Shown in pieces: positions 40,597 to 49,874 of a stretch of DNA of 64,000 nt. The stretch comes from Prochlorococcus sp. AG-363-B05 (GTDB lineage: Bacteria; Cyanobacteriota; Cyanobacteriia; PCC-6307; Cyanobiaceae): positions 62,001-126,000 of the forward strand of contig QCFD01000001.1 in the NCBI GenBank assembly GCA_003278445.1, written 5' to 3'. A program made the position numbers and the translations under genes. Under the pieces are notes generated by a model. It was given only the letters and a program-made list of their open reading frames with translations, did not search any database and was not told where the DNA came from. Each line of letters opens with the position of its first letter. Positions within the stretch are counted from its first letter, which is position 1.

Positions 40597-41433
40597 TTAG
40601 GTATCTTTTACGCAAAAATCATTAATTATTTTAAATTCGAAATCACTCTTTGGAAAGTACCAGTTAGTCCAATATGAATTATTTAATGTGTTGTTTAAGG
40701 CTCTTTTTGAACAGTTAAGAGCTAAATAGAAAGATTTATTATTTTTGTTTTTTGCTTGAGTTATATAATTACCATCTGAATATGTCCAGTCTGACCAGTT
40801 TATAATTAAAGAGCCGTATCTTAGCCATCTTAATGATGTATTTTTCCTGATTTTTAATTTAATATTAGAATCCACATTTGTTGGATTATTTAATTTATTT
40901 AAAGTAATAATTTCTTCTATTGAGACATTGTGAATCTGAGCTATTTCATTAAGTTCTTCAGCCTTAGACGTTTGATGATAGAAAACTTTTTTGCTCGCTA
41001 ATTTAATATCTTTTCGATTGACTTTGTTGTAATCAGCATCAGTTGGAAGCAGAATGATCTGATTGGGCTTGAGAATAGAAGACTTATCTAAGTTATTAAT
41101 AGAAATAATATCTTTTACATTTACGTTGTAAGCTCTAGCAATTTTTAAAAGGGTATCACCTTCTTTGACTTTATGAATAAGACCTTTATTGCTATTATTT
41201 AGAGGTAATATGATAATTTGTCCTTCTAAAGTTCTATTTGCATCATTAACATTATTTTTATGCATTAATTCTTTTAATGAAACCCCATATTGCTTGGATA
41301 ACTTCAAGAGTGTGTCATCATTTTTTGTAATTATTTTTGTTTCCGCATTTGCTTGTAAAGTGAAGATTGATAGAAGAAAAAATATAATTTTAATATGAAA
41401 AAAATTATGAATGATTTTTTTCTTTTTGGCCAT
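40597..41433 (-). CDS. Secreted LysM-repeat protein
   Basis: A 278-aa exported protein. The N terminus is basic (MAKKKK) followed by a hydrophobic span, KIIFFLLSIFTLQANAE, a signal peptide with a probable cleavage after ANA. Two clear LysM domains (about residues 31-78 and 84-130; for example GDTLLKIARAYNVNVKDIIS) and a weaker third (about 149-195) follow, then a tail with cysteines. LysM binds peptidoglycan, so a cell-wall role is likely; no catalytic domain is seen. ATG start. Confidence 0.82.
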   Translation of the reverse strand: MAKKKKIIHNFFHIKIIFFLLSIFTLQANAETKIITKNDDTLLKLSKQYGVSLKELMHKNNVNDANRTLEGQIIILPLNNSNKGLIHKVKEGDTLLKIARAYNVNVKDIISINNLDKSSILKPNQIILLPTDADYNKVNRKDIKLASKKVFYHQTSKAEELNEIAQIHNVSIEEIITLNKLNNPTNVDSNIKLKIRKNTSLRWLRYGSLIINWSDWTYSDGNYITQAKNKNNKSFYLALNCSKRALNNTLNNSYWTNWYFPKSDFEFKIINDFCVKDT

Positions 41434-41478
41434 ATCTATTGAAAATTAATAATTTATTCCATAGGTATTAGATATATA

Positions 41479-42870
41479 TTAACCTATTAATTTTTTAAGT
41501 AAAGATAAATCCAGTGTATATGGAGGGTATCGGAATTTTAGGTCTAGCCAAAATGGCCTTTTTAGTATTGATTTGTAATGAGTCAAGTTATCAAACCCCG
41601 CTTTGCCATGGTATTTCCCCATGCCACTTGCCCCCACGCCCCCAAATGGAAGTTCTGGTATACCAGCTTGTAATACAACATCATTAAAGCAAACGCCTCC
41701 TGAAGAGGTCATTGCAAGTACTTTTTCTTGCGCTTTTTCCTCCCCTCCAAAAAGATAGAGTGCAAGAGGTTTAGGTAAAGATTTTAAATCCGAAATAGCC
41801 TCTTCGAGATTGTTAATACACATGATTGGTAGTAAAGGCCCAAACAGTTCTTCTTTCATTAATTGGTCTTTTCTATCCTCGATTTTTATAAGAGTAGGGC
41901 TAATTCTTTTTTCTGATTCATTACAGTCTCCTCCATAGATTATTTGGTCATTATTTTTAGCTTGTTTTAGTAAATTATTAAGTCTATTGAATTGGCTTGG
42001 ATTAATAATGCTCCCAAGATGTTTTGAATTTATGGGATCATCTCCGTAAAAATCATTTATTGATGCTTTTAAATTAGAAATTAGAGAATCAAAAAGTTTA
42101 TGCTCCACAAGTAAATGATCCGGGGCAATGCAAGTTTGGCCAGCGTTTAGACTCTTTCCCCATATAATTCGCCTTGCAGTTACTTCTAAATTTGCACCAT
42201 CGATAACAATGGCTGGGCTTTTCCCTCCAAGTTCTAAAGTTATTGGTATTAAATTTTTTGCAGCTGCTTCCATAACTTTTTTCCCTATACTTTCCCCACC
42301 AGTGAAAAATATGTGATCAAACTTCTTAGTCATTAAACTAGCAGCAATATTTCCATCCCCTTCAATAACTTGTGCGATATTTGGCTGAAAATATTTTTCT
42401 ACAAGCTTTTTTATTAGACTTGATACAAAAGGTGCATGCTCTGATGGCTTTAGAACAGCAGTGTTCCCAGCTGCAAAAGCTCCTACAAGTGGTTGAAGTG
42501 TAAGAGAAAAAGGATAATTCCATGGCCCAATAATTAGAATGCAACCCAAAGGGTCTGGTTGAACCAATGCTTTGGCAGGCCTTAGAGAAGCAGGAACAGT
42601 GATACGTTTCGTCTTCATCCAATTGGTTAAATTTTTCTGAGCCAGTTTTATTTCTTGTTTAACAGCAATAATTTCGAAGAATGCTTCGGTAGGAGGTTTT
42701 CGTAAATCCTCGCTTAAAGCATTTAGAATTTCTTGTTCATGATTTTCCAATAAATTTGTTAAAGCATTAAGCTGCTTCCTTCTCCAACTTCCTTGTCTTG
42801 TTTCGCCTGATAAGACTAAGTCTTGTAGTTGATTAAGCTCGAAATTTTCTAATGACAATGTTTTTTCCAA
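41479..42870 (-). CDS. Aldehyde dehydrogenase family protein (class 3-like)
   Basis: A 463-aa NAD(P)-dependent aldehyde dehydrogenase. Conserved motifs are PLGCILIIGPWNYPFSLTLQ near residue 109, VFFTGGESIGKKV-like, the glutamate in TLELGGKSPAIV and the catalytic cysteine in NAGQTCIAPDHLLV. The lack of an N-terminal leader and the length are typical of class 3 and cyanobacterial fatty aldehyde dehydrogenases. The substrate is not known. The start is TTG at 42870. It lies 45 bases upstream of the LysM gene on the same strand. Confidence 0.9.
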   Translation of the reverse strand: MEKTLSLENFELNQLQDLVLSGETRQGSWRRKQLNALTNLLENHEQEILNALSEDLRKPPTEAFFEIIAVKQEIKLAQKNLTNWMKTKRITVPASLRPAKALVQPDPLGCILIIGPWNYPFSLTLQPLVGAFAAGNTAVLKPSEHAPFVSSLIKKLVEKYFQPNIAQVIEGDGNIAASLMTKKFDHIFFTGGESIGKKVMEAAAKNLIPITLELGGKSPAIVIDGANLEVTARRIIWGKSLNAGQTCIAPDHLLVEHKLFDSLISNLKASINDFYGDDPINSKHLGSIINPSQFNRLNNLLKQAKNNDQIIYGGDCNESEKRISPTLIKIEDRKDQLMKEELFGPLLPIMCINNLEEAISDLKSLPKPLALYLFGGEEKAQEKVLAMTSSGGVCFNDVVLQAGIPELPFGGVGASGMGKYHGKAGFDNLTHYKSILKRPFWLDLKFRYPPYTLDLSLLKKLIG

Positions 42871-43141
42871 ATTCTTATTCTTCTAACAAAATAATTCATC
42901 TATTGAGGTTAAGCTTTTATGAACATAACCTTCTAAGTAGTTTGACTCAATTTTGACTTCTAAGTTTCTGAATAGCAGCATAGCTTGATCTCCTGATGGC
43001 GTGTAAAAATTTTGATGCAAACGACGAGTGGTGAAATTATTATTTGTTATGAAAACTAAAGAAGGGTGTTTTGAGTATTATCTACGAGTTACATATACTT
43101 GATCTTTGACATAAAATAATGATCCTTCAGTAATAGATATA

Positions 43142-43396
43142 TTGTTAAGTCATTTGATTCTTATTTTTGCTTTCTCTGCTTCTTTTATTTGTGTTGCAGA
43201 GGTTATGTATTGGTTATACAAAAAAGAGTATCTTAGGGCGAAAGCTAAATATCTAAGAGAATTAATCGATCAAAAGAATGATTTAAGTAGTTCAAATGAA
43301 CCTTTTTATACATGTGTATATGAGAAATGGAACTCAGGAGAAATGCCTTTGTCTGAGGCTAATACAATGTGTAGCTTAAAGTTTCAACAGAATTAG
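43142..43396 (+). CDS. Small hypothetical membrane-anchored protein
   Basis: An 84-aa ORF with an N-terminal hydrophobic span (LSHLILIFAFSASFICVAEV) and a charged tail, YKKEYLRAKAKYLRELIDQK, with two cysteines further on. A TTG at 43142 starts the frame; an in-frame ATG lies 63 bases later, but would lose the span. No family is recognised. It is upstream of the second TVP38/DedA-like gene, 80 bases apart. Confidence 0.5.
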   Translation: MLSHLILIFAFSASFICVAEVMYWLYKKEYLRAKAKYLRELIDQKNDLSSSNEPFYTCVYEKWNSGEMPLSEANTMCSLKFQQN

Positions 43397-43476
43397 TGAT
43401 TCCAATAGCAATTTTATAAATAATTTCATAGTATAATTTGATTGTTAATTTAAATTTTACTTGAAAGTATTATTTT

Positions 43477-44223
43477 ATGGCTAATAAGTTAATTAGTAGT
43501 CAAAGTTTTAGGTATATTATATTATCTTTTGTTGCTATTGTCTTAAGCATTAGTTTTATTTATTTTGATGTTAATGTAATTAAGGATTTCTTTTATAATA
43601 TTGTAGATAGCCTAGATTCAAATAGATTTTTTAGTCTAATATTAATATTCTTATTATTTTTATTAAGGTCAGTTAGCATTGTTATACCAGTATTGCCTGG
43701 AACAATATTCTCAGTGGCTGCTGGGTTTCAGTTTGGCTTTAGTCAGGGTTTAGCTATTATCTTTTGCGCAGATTTTCTATCTTGTTCAATATCTTTTTTG
43801 TTGGCTAGAAAATTAGGAAGGAATTATGTAAGTCACTTATTAGGACAAAGACAAATGAAAAGAGTTGAGAGCATTAGTAAAGATTATTTAGAAAAGAATT
43901 ATTTTCTTATGACGGCTTTATTAATGTCAGGTTTCTTTGATTTTGTTTGCTATGCAATTGGACTAACAAAAATCACATGGAAAAGGTTTATGCCTGCTTT
44001 GATTTTTAGTATTATCATATCTGACTCGCCTTTTGTTGCTAGTGGCTTTGCCGCAAGAAAAATAAAAGATATTGGCTTAAAAAACTTCTTAGGAAAAATA
44101 TTAAATGGTGAATTAGATATGATATCTGGAAATTATCTTTTCTTATTTATAATTTCTTTTTTAATAATATTTACATTGGCAATTATAAATATATATGTAA
44201 GTAAAAGATCTAATATTGTTTAG
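43477..44223 (+). CDS. TVP38/TMEM64 (DedA/SNARE-associated) family membrane protein, copy 2
   Basis: A 248-aa paralogue of the protein at 11254-11910. Shared features include RSVSIVIPVLPGTIFSVAAG (compare LRGISVILPALPSSVYSLLA), FCADFLSCSISFLLARKLGR, and YFLMTALLMSGFFDFVCYAIG (compare FFLMTGLLMTGLFDFLSYAL). About five spans are predicted. The N terminus is longer and the C terminus ends in a basic tail. ATG start. A terminator follows, then gene-poor DNA and tRNA-Thr, so the setting resembles that of copy 1. Confidence 0.8.
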   Translation: MANKLISSQSFRYIILSFVAIVLSISFIYFDVNVIKDFFYNIVDSLDSNRFFSLILIFLLFLLRSVSIVIPVLPGTIFSVAAGFQFGFSQGLAIIFCADFLSCSISFLLARKLGRNYVSHLLGQRQMKRVESISKDYLEKNYFLMTALLMSGFFDFVCYAIGLTKITWKRFMPALIFSIIISDSPFVASGFAARKIKDIGLKNFLGKILNGELDMISGNYLFLFIISFLIIFTLAIINIYVSKRSNIV

Positions 44224-44239
44224 TAGTTTTCTTAAAAAA

Positions 44240-44268
44240 AAAACCCTTGAGTAAAGGGCTTTTTAGGG
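44240..44268 (+). terminator. Intrinsic terminator after the TVP38-like gene
   Basis: CCCTT and AAGGG pair around a small loop, preceded by a run of A and followed by a run of T. It ends transcription from the upstream gene, and the A/T symmetry may allow it to work on both strands. Confidence 0.75.
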
Positions 44269-44404
44269 ATAATAGGTATTTGAATTAACTATTATAAGAC
44301 TTGCCACGGTACGTAAGTTGTACATGCTGTTTCTCTACAACTGTTTTGTGCTGGTTGTACTTAAGGCCTCTGTAGGTTAAAGACATTTGTCATCTCCGAA
44401 ATAT

Positions 44405-44458
44405 GCTCAAGTCCCCGTTCCTTGGCTTGAGTCAAACTGCGGCTCATCTTTTGATGAG
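44405..44458 (+). other. Two tandem hairpins, possible structured RNA
   Basis: Hairpin one: CTCAAG (44406-44411) pairs with CTTGAG (44426-44431) with a 14-base loop. Hairpin two: CTCATC (44443-44448) pairs with GATGAG (44453-44458) around TTTT; a T-rich stretch, AACGTTTTT, follows at about 44462-44470. A short non-coding RNA with its terminator is possible. An overlapping doubtful ORF covers the same bases. Confidence 0.35.
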
Positions 44459-44666
44459 TTGAACGTTTTTAGTAGTTATTGCTACAAAATCATTATACGC
44501 ATAGTATCTATTGAATGCGGTTCGCCATGTTACATAAAACTATCTGTCTTTATTGAGAGTATTGAGTTAATAGAGATCTTTCAGATCAATTTGAGGAAGT
44601 AAGGGATCTTTATTTAGTCAATATTCCAACTGTAAATTATAGGGAATTAAATGAGCGAGTGTTGCT

Positions 44667-44804
44667 AAAGAAATCAAAAGAACAGAAAACCAGAGGGATA
44701 GAGATTACAAAGCATTAGATCCATTAGACCTGAAGATACGAGTTGCTTGCATAAGTTGGGTCTACTTTTCGTATTGGGAAGGCATCCCAATACTCTCAAT
44801 ATAA
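44667..44804 (+). pseudogene. Coding-like repeat, copy 2, no start codon
   Basis: The frame from 44667 reads KEIKRTENQRDRDYKALDPL, then DLKIRVACISWVYFSYWEGI, PILSI and a TAA at 44802-44804. It has no interruption, but upstream there is only a TGA at 44652 in frame and no ATG, GTG or TTG. An ATG at 44651 is out of frame and meets a stop after five codons, so a frameshift may have removed the start. It aligns with copy 1 at 14156-14251 at about 74% base identity over 93 bases. No known family is recognised. Confidence 0.55.
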
Positions 44805-45071
44805 AGAATATCTGCCTTGAAAGCCCTGTGATTACGGATTTAGGCTAATAAATATAGTCTTTTAAACTGCTCTTTGAATCTTATAAAGTCAAGACTCGAG
44901 TATAAGAAAAATCATAGTAAAATCATTTATATGATTAGGATTATGCCAATAAAATAAAAAAAGCCTTTGGCTCTAGGTTTGGCTCTAATTGTTTAATATT
45001 TTGTGATTTGAGTAATTTGTTGGCAATCTTTAGTGCCTTAGATTGCTTCCCCTGACTGCGGCTGAGGGTTA

Positions 45072-45143
<72 letters not shown>

Positions 45144-45154
45144 CTGTGGAAAGA

Positions 45155-45236
45155 TGGGCCGGGTTGGATTTGAACCAACGTAGGCGTAGCCAGCGGATTT
45201 ACAGTCCGCCCCCATTAACCACTCGGGCACCGACCC
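45155..45236 (-). tRNA. tRNA-Tyr (GUA)
   Basis: An 82-base class II tRNA with a long variable arm, on the minus strand. The acceptor stem is GGGTCGG with CCGGCCC, the anticodon loop is CTGTAAA with GTA, and the T-arm contains GGTTCAAATCC. No CCA is encoded. tRNA-Thr follows. Confidence 0.94.
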
Positions 45237-45344
45237 GATCCACTTAATGAGATTACCAGTAAAAGGTGCCACTTTTCTCGAATTTGTTGGTCCTTTTAGG
45301 ATGGAATCGATACGATCATTAAAGATGTTCAATTTGAAAGGGAT

Positions 45345-45782
45345 ATGGATCTGTTATTAATTAATGGACCTAATTTGAATCTTGTTGGTAAAAGGGAGCC
45401 ATCTATATATGGCTCACAAACGTTAGAGGTCATTCAAGTAGAGCTATGTGATTTAGCTAGAGAACTTGATGCAAGGCTCCAATTCTTTCAAAGTAATTCA
45501 GAGGGTGAAATGATTGATTGCATTCAAAAAAGTGCTGGTTCGATTGACGGAATACTAATTAATGCAGGAGCTTATACTCATACTTCTATTGCTCTTAGAG
45601 ACGCTTTGTTAGGCGTTTCTATTCCTTATGTGGAGGTTCATTTAAGTAATATTTACTCTAGGGAAGAATTTCGTCATAAATCGTTCCTTTCGGATAAAGC
45701 GTTGGGTATGGTTTGTGGCTTTGGCCCAGTTAGTTATCAACTTGCTTTGAAAGGAATAGTTTCTTATTTAAAGCGAGACTGA
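45345..45782 (+). CDS. aroQ: 3-dehydroquinate dehydratase, type II
   Basis: This shikimate pathway enzyme converts 3-dehydroquinate to 3-dehydroshikimate. The 145-aa product begins with [20 protein letters not shown], with the catalytic Tyr in the IYG part, and contains [20 protein letters not shown] and [20 protein letters not shown], the type II signatures. Length is normal. ATG start. It is the first gene of a plus-strand run with the tRNA hydroxylase and cobI. Confidence 0.95.
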   Translation: MDLLLINGPNLNLVGKREPSIYGSQTLEVIQVELCDLARELDARLQFFQSNSEGEMIDCIQKSAGSIDGILINAGAYTHTSIALRDALLGVSIPYVEVHLSNIYSREEFRHKSFLSDKALGMVCGFGPVSYQLALKGIVSYLKRD

Positions 45783-45789
45783 AGAGATA

Positions 45790-46404
45790 ATGGATAACTC
45801 ACACTCTCAAATGGTGGGGCAATCAAAGATTCGCTGGCTAATAAATAAAACTAGTGAAGATTGGATCAATCTTGCAATTTCTAATCCAATGGAAATACTT
45901 TTGGATCATGCACATTGTGAACGCAAAGCTGCTGGTGTAGCCCTTCAATTGATGTTTCGTTATGTAAGTGAACCTGGTTTATCGGAGGTCTTAAGCCCAA
46001 TAGCTCGAGAAGAACTTCAACATTTTGAGAGGGTCTTGTCTATTTTGAATGCACGTGGAAGAAAGCTTCAGAAGTTAGCATCGCCGCCTTATGGAGCTAT
46101 TTTGGCAAAAAATATTTGCAAAGATGAACCAATACGAATGTTGGATAGCTTTCTGGTCGCCGGACTCATTGAAGCAAGGAGCCATGAAAGGATGACTTTA
46201 TTGTCTATACATTCTCCTGATCTGGAACTTCGTAATTTATACGCCGACTTATTAAAAAGTGAGGCTAGGCATTTTGGAGTTTATTGGAGATTGGCTGATG
46301 AACGTTTTGATGGTAATATTGTTAATTCCAGATTAGAAATATTAGCTAGGGTTGAGTCTGATGCGTTAGAGGAAATGCATCCTAAGCCCAGAATGCATAG
46401 TTAA
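45790..46404 (+). CDS. miaE: tRNA-(ms2io6A)-hydroxylase-like diiron protein
   Basis: A 204-aa four-helix diiron protein of the MiaE family. Iron ligands are visible in DHAHCERKAAGVALQLMFRY, in AREELQHFERVLSILNARG (EExxH), in EARSHERM and in KSEARHFGVYW. MiaE hydroxylates 2-methylthio-isopentenyladenosine at tRNA position 37. Whether this organism makes that nucleotide is not shown here, so the exact substrate remains inferred. ATG start, seven bases after aroQ. Confidence 0.82.
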   Translation: MDNSHSQMVGQSKIRWLINKTSEDWINLAISNPMEILLDHAHCERKAAGVALQLMFRYVSEPGLSEVLSPIAREELQHFERVLSILNARGRKLQKLASPPYGAILAKNICKDEPIRMLDSFLVAGLIEARSHERMTLLSIHSPDLELRNLYADLLKSEARHFGVYWRLADERFDGNIVNSRLEILARVESDALEEMHPKPRMHS

Positions 46405-46440
46405 ATAGCTCTTTTGAGTAGACAGTCGTTACTAGCGTAA

Positions 46441-47169
46441 ATGGAATTTTTAACTATTACTGGCGTAGGGCCAGGAGACCCATCTTTATTAACATTGGCA
46501 GCAGTTGATGCAATCAAAGATTCAACAGTTATTTCTTTCCCAGTATCTACTAGAGGAGGAGAGAGCCTCGCTGAGACAATTGCTTCAAAATGGATATCTA
46601 ACGACCAAATGAAATTGCCATTATATTTTCCTATGGTTGACGATCAGAGGATTTTGAAAAATGCATGGCGAGTTGCTGGCAATGAATTAATGAAGATGGT
46701 CAAGAAAGGAGAAAGAGTCGTTTTCCTTGCTCAAGGAGATATCTCACTTTTTTCTACAGGTTCATACCTTGCAAAGGAATTAGAAAAACATCATCCAGAG
46801 TGTGTTGTTAAATTAATTCCAGGCATTACATCTTTTTCTGCAGCAGCAGCAGCAGGTAAATTTCCTCTTGCTTTTCAAGAAGAGGGATTGCTCGTAGTGC
46901 CTGTACCAGAATCTTTAGAAGAGCTAAAGGTTATTTTGTCTGAAGCAAAATCAAGGAAAAGGGTAGTTGCTTTGCTCAAGCTTGGTAAAAAGTGGACATG
47001 GGTTAAGCCTTTGCTTAAGGAACTTGGTTTATTAGAAAGTTCTATATTCGCAGAGAGGTTGGGATTTTCTGATCAACAACTATTTAGAGCATCTCATTTA
47101 CCCTCTGAACGTAGGCCATATTTTTCTTTGCTCTTGATACGACAAAGTATGCCTTCGATAATGCCTTAA
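46441..47169 (+). CDS. cobI: Precorrin-2 C20-methyltransferase
   Basis: A cobalamin (vitamin B12) pathway enzyme. The 242-aa product is a SAM-dependent tetrapyrrole methyltransferase: LTITGVGPGDPSLLTLAAVD at the N terminus, then VVFLAQGDISLFSTGSYLAK and VKLIPGITSFSAAAAAGKFP in the middle, both characteristic. CobI and CbiL differ little; the oxygen-independent route of cyanobacteria would favour the CbiL role. ATG start. Its stop and that of the convergent dus gene share the palindrome TTAA at 47166-47169. Confidence 0.9.
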   Translation: MEFLTITGVGPGDPSLLTLAAVDAIKDSTVISFPVSTRGGESLAETIASKWISNDQMKLPLYFPMVDDQRILKNAWRVAGNELMKMVKKGERVVFLAQGDISLFSTGSYLAKELEKHHPECVVKLIPGITSFSAAAAAGKFPLAFQEEGLLVVPVPESLEELKVILSEAKSRKRVVALLKLGKKWTWVKPLLKELGLLESSIFAERLGFSDQQLFRASHLPSERRPYFSLLLIRQSMPSIMP

Positions 47170-48167
47170 ATATCTTTGTTGAATTTAAGAAGTTCTTCTT
47201 CAAGTAATTTTATTGCGTCATGTGGAGTACGAGCTCTTACTAATTTATGTCTAAGTGAAGAGGATCCCTGAAAACCTCTACAAGTCCAATTCATGTGTTT
47301 TCTAGCAATTAAAAGTCCATGATTACCTTTTTTTGAAACGAGTAGCTTTAGGTGTTCTAAAGATAAACTAATTTTCATCTTTGCATCAGGTGTCCTAAAA
47401 GTTTTTTGTTTGTTAATCTCTTCATCAATTTGCCCAACCAACCATGGAGCGCCCATGCTTGCTCTCCCTATCATTAATCCATCAGCATTTGTAATCTCAA
47501 GACATTTAATTGCATCTTGAGAGTTTTTTATATCACCATTAGCGATGATAGGAATATCCAATGAATTTTTGATTTTTGCAATAGCTTCCCAGTTTGCACT
47601 CCCTGAAAAGCCTTGCTTTCTTGTTCGACCATGAACTGTTATGAGTTGAGCCCCAGCCTCCTGTAGCCTTAATGCAAAAGATATTGGATCACTGGTTGTT
47701 TCACACCACCCCAATCTTATTTTGACTGTTAGTGGAATTGATATGGCTTTAGAAACCTTTTTGACGATTGCTTGAGCAAGATCTGGGTTTTTTAATAGAG
47801 CACTCCCACCTCCCTTCCTCGCGATTTTTCTTACTGGACACCCCATGTTTATATCTATTAGGAAAGCCCCTGATGATTCTGCCTTAATTGCAGCATCAAC
47901 CATTGATTCTGGTCGATGGTCAAAAAGTTGAACACCAATCGGTCCGCTCTCTTCTGAAAGCTCAATTACCTTTTCTTCCCCATAACCCAATTCTAGACTT
48001 TTAGCATTTACCATTTCTGTAAAAAGCAAAGCTTTTGGTGACCACCTACGAACAAATTTTCTGAATATTTGATCGCTGACACCTGCCAGTGGGGACTGAA
48101 TAATTGGACATTCCAAAGATCTAGATGTCCCATTACCTGATAAGAAAATGGGAGGTAATACTTTCAT
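47166..48167 (-). CDS. dus: tRNA-dihydrouridine synthase
   Basis: A 333-aa flavoprotein that reduces uridine to dihydrouridine in tRNA. Signatures are SPLAGVSDQIFRKFVRRWSP, the catalytic Cys in IDINMGCPVRKIARKGGGSA, ITVHGRTRKQGFSGSANWEA and NGDIKNSQDAIKCLE. The length fits the DusB-like bacterial type. ATG start. A small ORF lies 24 bases upstream on the same strand. Confidence 0.9.
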   Translation of the reverse strand: MKVLPPIFLSGNGTSRSLECPIIQSPLAGVSDQIFRKFVRRWSPKALLFTEMVNAKSLELGYGEEKVIELSEESGPIGVQLFDHRPESMVDAAIKAESSGAFLIDINMGCPVRKIARKGGGSALLKNPDLAQAIVKKVSKAISIPLTVKIRLGWCETTSDPISFALRLQEAGAQLITVHGRTRKQGFSGSANWEAIAKIKNSLDIPIIANGDIKNSQDAIKCLEITNADGLMIGRASMGAPWLVGQIDEEINKQKTFRTPDAKMKISLSLEHLKLLVSKKGNHGLLIARKHMNWTCRGFQGSSSLRHKLVRARTPHDAIKLLEEELLKFNKDI

Positions 48168-48191
48168 TCTTTAAGTGATCTTGGATTGATA

Positions 48192-48398
48192 TTAGTTATT
48201 ACAGAAAAACAAAGTTTTATTAGTATTGTTTGCCTCAGACAATAAGCAAATAATGCTGAATGAGGCTTTTAGGGAAATTGGTACTTGCATCAAAGCTATC
48301 ACTATTAGAAGTATTGCTATGAAAGATGGCTTGGTATTCAGTGCATCTCTTTTTTTTGAGGTTAATCTTTTAAAGGAGGTTTGATTTCTTAATCTCAT
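48192..48398 (-). CDS. Small hypothetical membrane protein
   Basis: The product (68 aa from the ATG at 48398) has a basic N terminus, RLRNQTSFKRLTSKKRDALN, and one hydrophobic span, FIAILLIVIALMQVPISLKA. A longer form from an ATG at 48449 would add 17 residues without an evident role. The family is not recognised. It lies between dus and the divergent der gene. Confidence 0.4.
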   Translation of the reverse strand: MRLRNQTSFKRLTSKKRDALNTKPSFIAILLIVIALMQVPISLKASFSIICLLSEANNTNKTLFFCNN

Positions 48399-48494
48399 CT
48401 TGGATTCCAACTCTTTGCTCGTACTTGTAGTATGAATATAGAATCTCAATTTTGACCTATAAAGGGTAAATAATCTTATGAAAGGTATAGAAAT

Positions 48495-49859
48495 TTGGCG
48501 CTACCAATAGTTGCAATAATTGGGCGCCCAAATGTTGGGAAATCGACATTGGTAAATCGATTATGCCAAAGTAGACAAGCTATTGTTCATGATGAACCAG
48601 GTGTAACTAGAGATAGAACTTATCAAGATGGATTTTGGAGAGATAGAGATTTTAAAGTAGTAGATACTGGTGGACTGGTTTTCGATGACGATAGTGAGTT
48701 TCTTCCTGAAATAAGAGAGCAAGCAAATCTTGCGCTTGAAGAAGCTGTGGTTGCTTTATTAATGGTTGATGGCCAGGAAGGAGTTACTACAGCTGATGAA
48801 TCTATTGCTAAATTTTTAAGGTCTCATTCTTGTGAAATATTAGTAGTAGTTAATAAATGTGAATCTCCTGAGCAGGGGTTGGCAATGGCAGCTGAATTTT
48901 GGAAACTTGGGCTTGGCGAGCCCTATCCAATATCTGCTATCCATGGAGTGGGAACCGGCGATCTCCTTGATCATGTAGTTACTTTCTTTCCTTCTAAAGA
49001 TTTAGATGAAATAAGTGATGCATCTGTTCAATTGGCAATTATTGGTAGACCAAATGTAGGGAAGTCAAGTCTTCTTAATTCTATATGTGGAGAGACAAGA
49101 GCAATCGTTAGCTCGATCAGGGGTACAACTCGAGATACGATTGATAGTCGAATAACTCATCAAGGCAAGCAGTGGAAACTGGTTGATACAGCAGGTATAC
49201 GTAGACGTAGAAGTGTTAACTATGGACCAGAATTCTTTGGTATTAATCGCAGTTTTAAGGCAATAGAGAGAAGTGATGTCTGTATTTTAGTCTTAGATGC
49301 CTTGGATGGCGTAACAGAACAAGATCAAAGGCTTGCAGGTAGAATTGAGCAGGAAGGAAGAGCTTGTGTCATTGTTGTGAATAAATGGGATGCTGTTGAA
49401 AAAGATAGTCATACAATGTCTGCAATGGAAAAAGACGTTCGTTCAAAACTATATTTTCTGAATTGGGCAGAAATGATTTTCACTTCAGCGCTAACAGGAC
49501 AAAGAGTCGAAGGTATTTTTGCATTAGCGACTTTGGCAGTTGATCAGAATCGAAGAAGGGTTGGTACATCAGTTGTTAATGAAGTGCTTACTGAGGCATT
49601 GAAATGGAGAAGTCCTCCTACTACTAGAGGTGGGAAACAGGGGCGTCTTTATTACGGGACTCAAGTGGCTATCAAGCCTCCAAGTTTTACTCTCTTTGTA
49701 AATGAACCTAAATTGTTTGGGGAAACTTATCGAAGATATATTGAGAGACAAATTAGAGAGGGATTGGGTTTTGATGGAACTCCTATTAAATTGTTTTGGA
49801 GAGGAAAGCAGCAACGCGATGTAGATAAAGATTTAGCTCGACAGCAGAAAGAGACCTGA
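48495..49859 (+). CDS. der: Ribosome-assembly GTPase Der (EngA)
   Basis: A 454-aa double GTPase that acts in 50S subunit assembly. Domain 1 has [20 protein letters not shown] and DTGG; domain 2 has [20 protein letters not shown] and DTAGIRRRR, with NKWDAVEK as the guanine-binding motif. A KH-like C-terminal domain ends RQQKET. The start is TTG at 48495, the first codon that preserves the conserved [12 protein letters not shown] beginning. The CbiQ-like gene follows after a few bases. Confidence 0.96.
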   Translation: MALPIVAIIGRPNVGKSTLVNRLCQSRQAIVHDEPGVTRDRTYQDGFWRDRDFKVVDTGGLVFDDDSEFLPEIREQANLALEEAVVALLMVDGQEGVTTADESIAKFLRSHSCEILVVVNKCESPEQGLAMAAEFWKLGLGEPYPISAIHGVGTGDLLDHVVTFFPSKDLDEISDASVQLAIIGRPNVGKSSLLNSICGETRAIVSSIRGTTRDTIDSRITHQGKQWKLVDTAGIRRRRSVNYGPEFFGINRSFKAIERSDVCILVLDALDGVTEQDQRLAGRIEQEGRACVIVVNKWDAVEKDSHTMSAMEKDVRSKLYFLNWAEMIFTSALTGQRVEGIFALATLAVDQNRRRVGTSVVNEVLTEALKWRSPPTTRGGKQGRLYYGTQVAIKPPSFTLFVNEPKLFGETYRRYIERQIREGLGFDGTPIKLFWRGKQQRDVDKDLARQQKET

Positions 49860-49874
49860 AATTAGTTGTTTTTT

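Larger units (their letters stand above)
44269..45071. other. Gene-poor stretch before tRNA-Thr(GGU)
   Basis: About 800 bases with no recognised intact gene. It contains two neighbouring hairpins (44405-44458), a 71-codon ORF with TTG start that I do not trust, and copy 2 of the degenerate coding-like repeat (44667-44804). The layout matches the stretch before tRNA-Phe at 13668-14640. Confidence 0.6.

Noticed and set aside
44310-44330. NtcA-box-like GTA-N-TAC palindrome near 44311
   Set aside because: The spacing is nine bases rather than the eight of an NtcA box, and no gene start lies nearby.
44387-44602. 71-codon plus-strand ORF with TTG start before tRNA-Thr(GGU)
   Set aside because: No family, no ribosome-binding site, and it overlaps two perfect hairpins; more likely non-coding.
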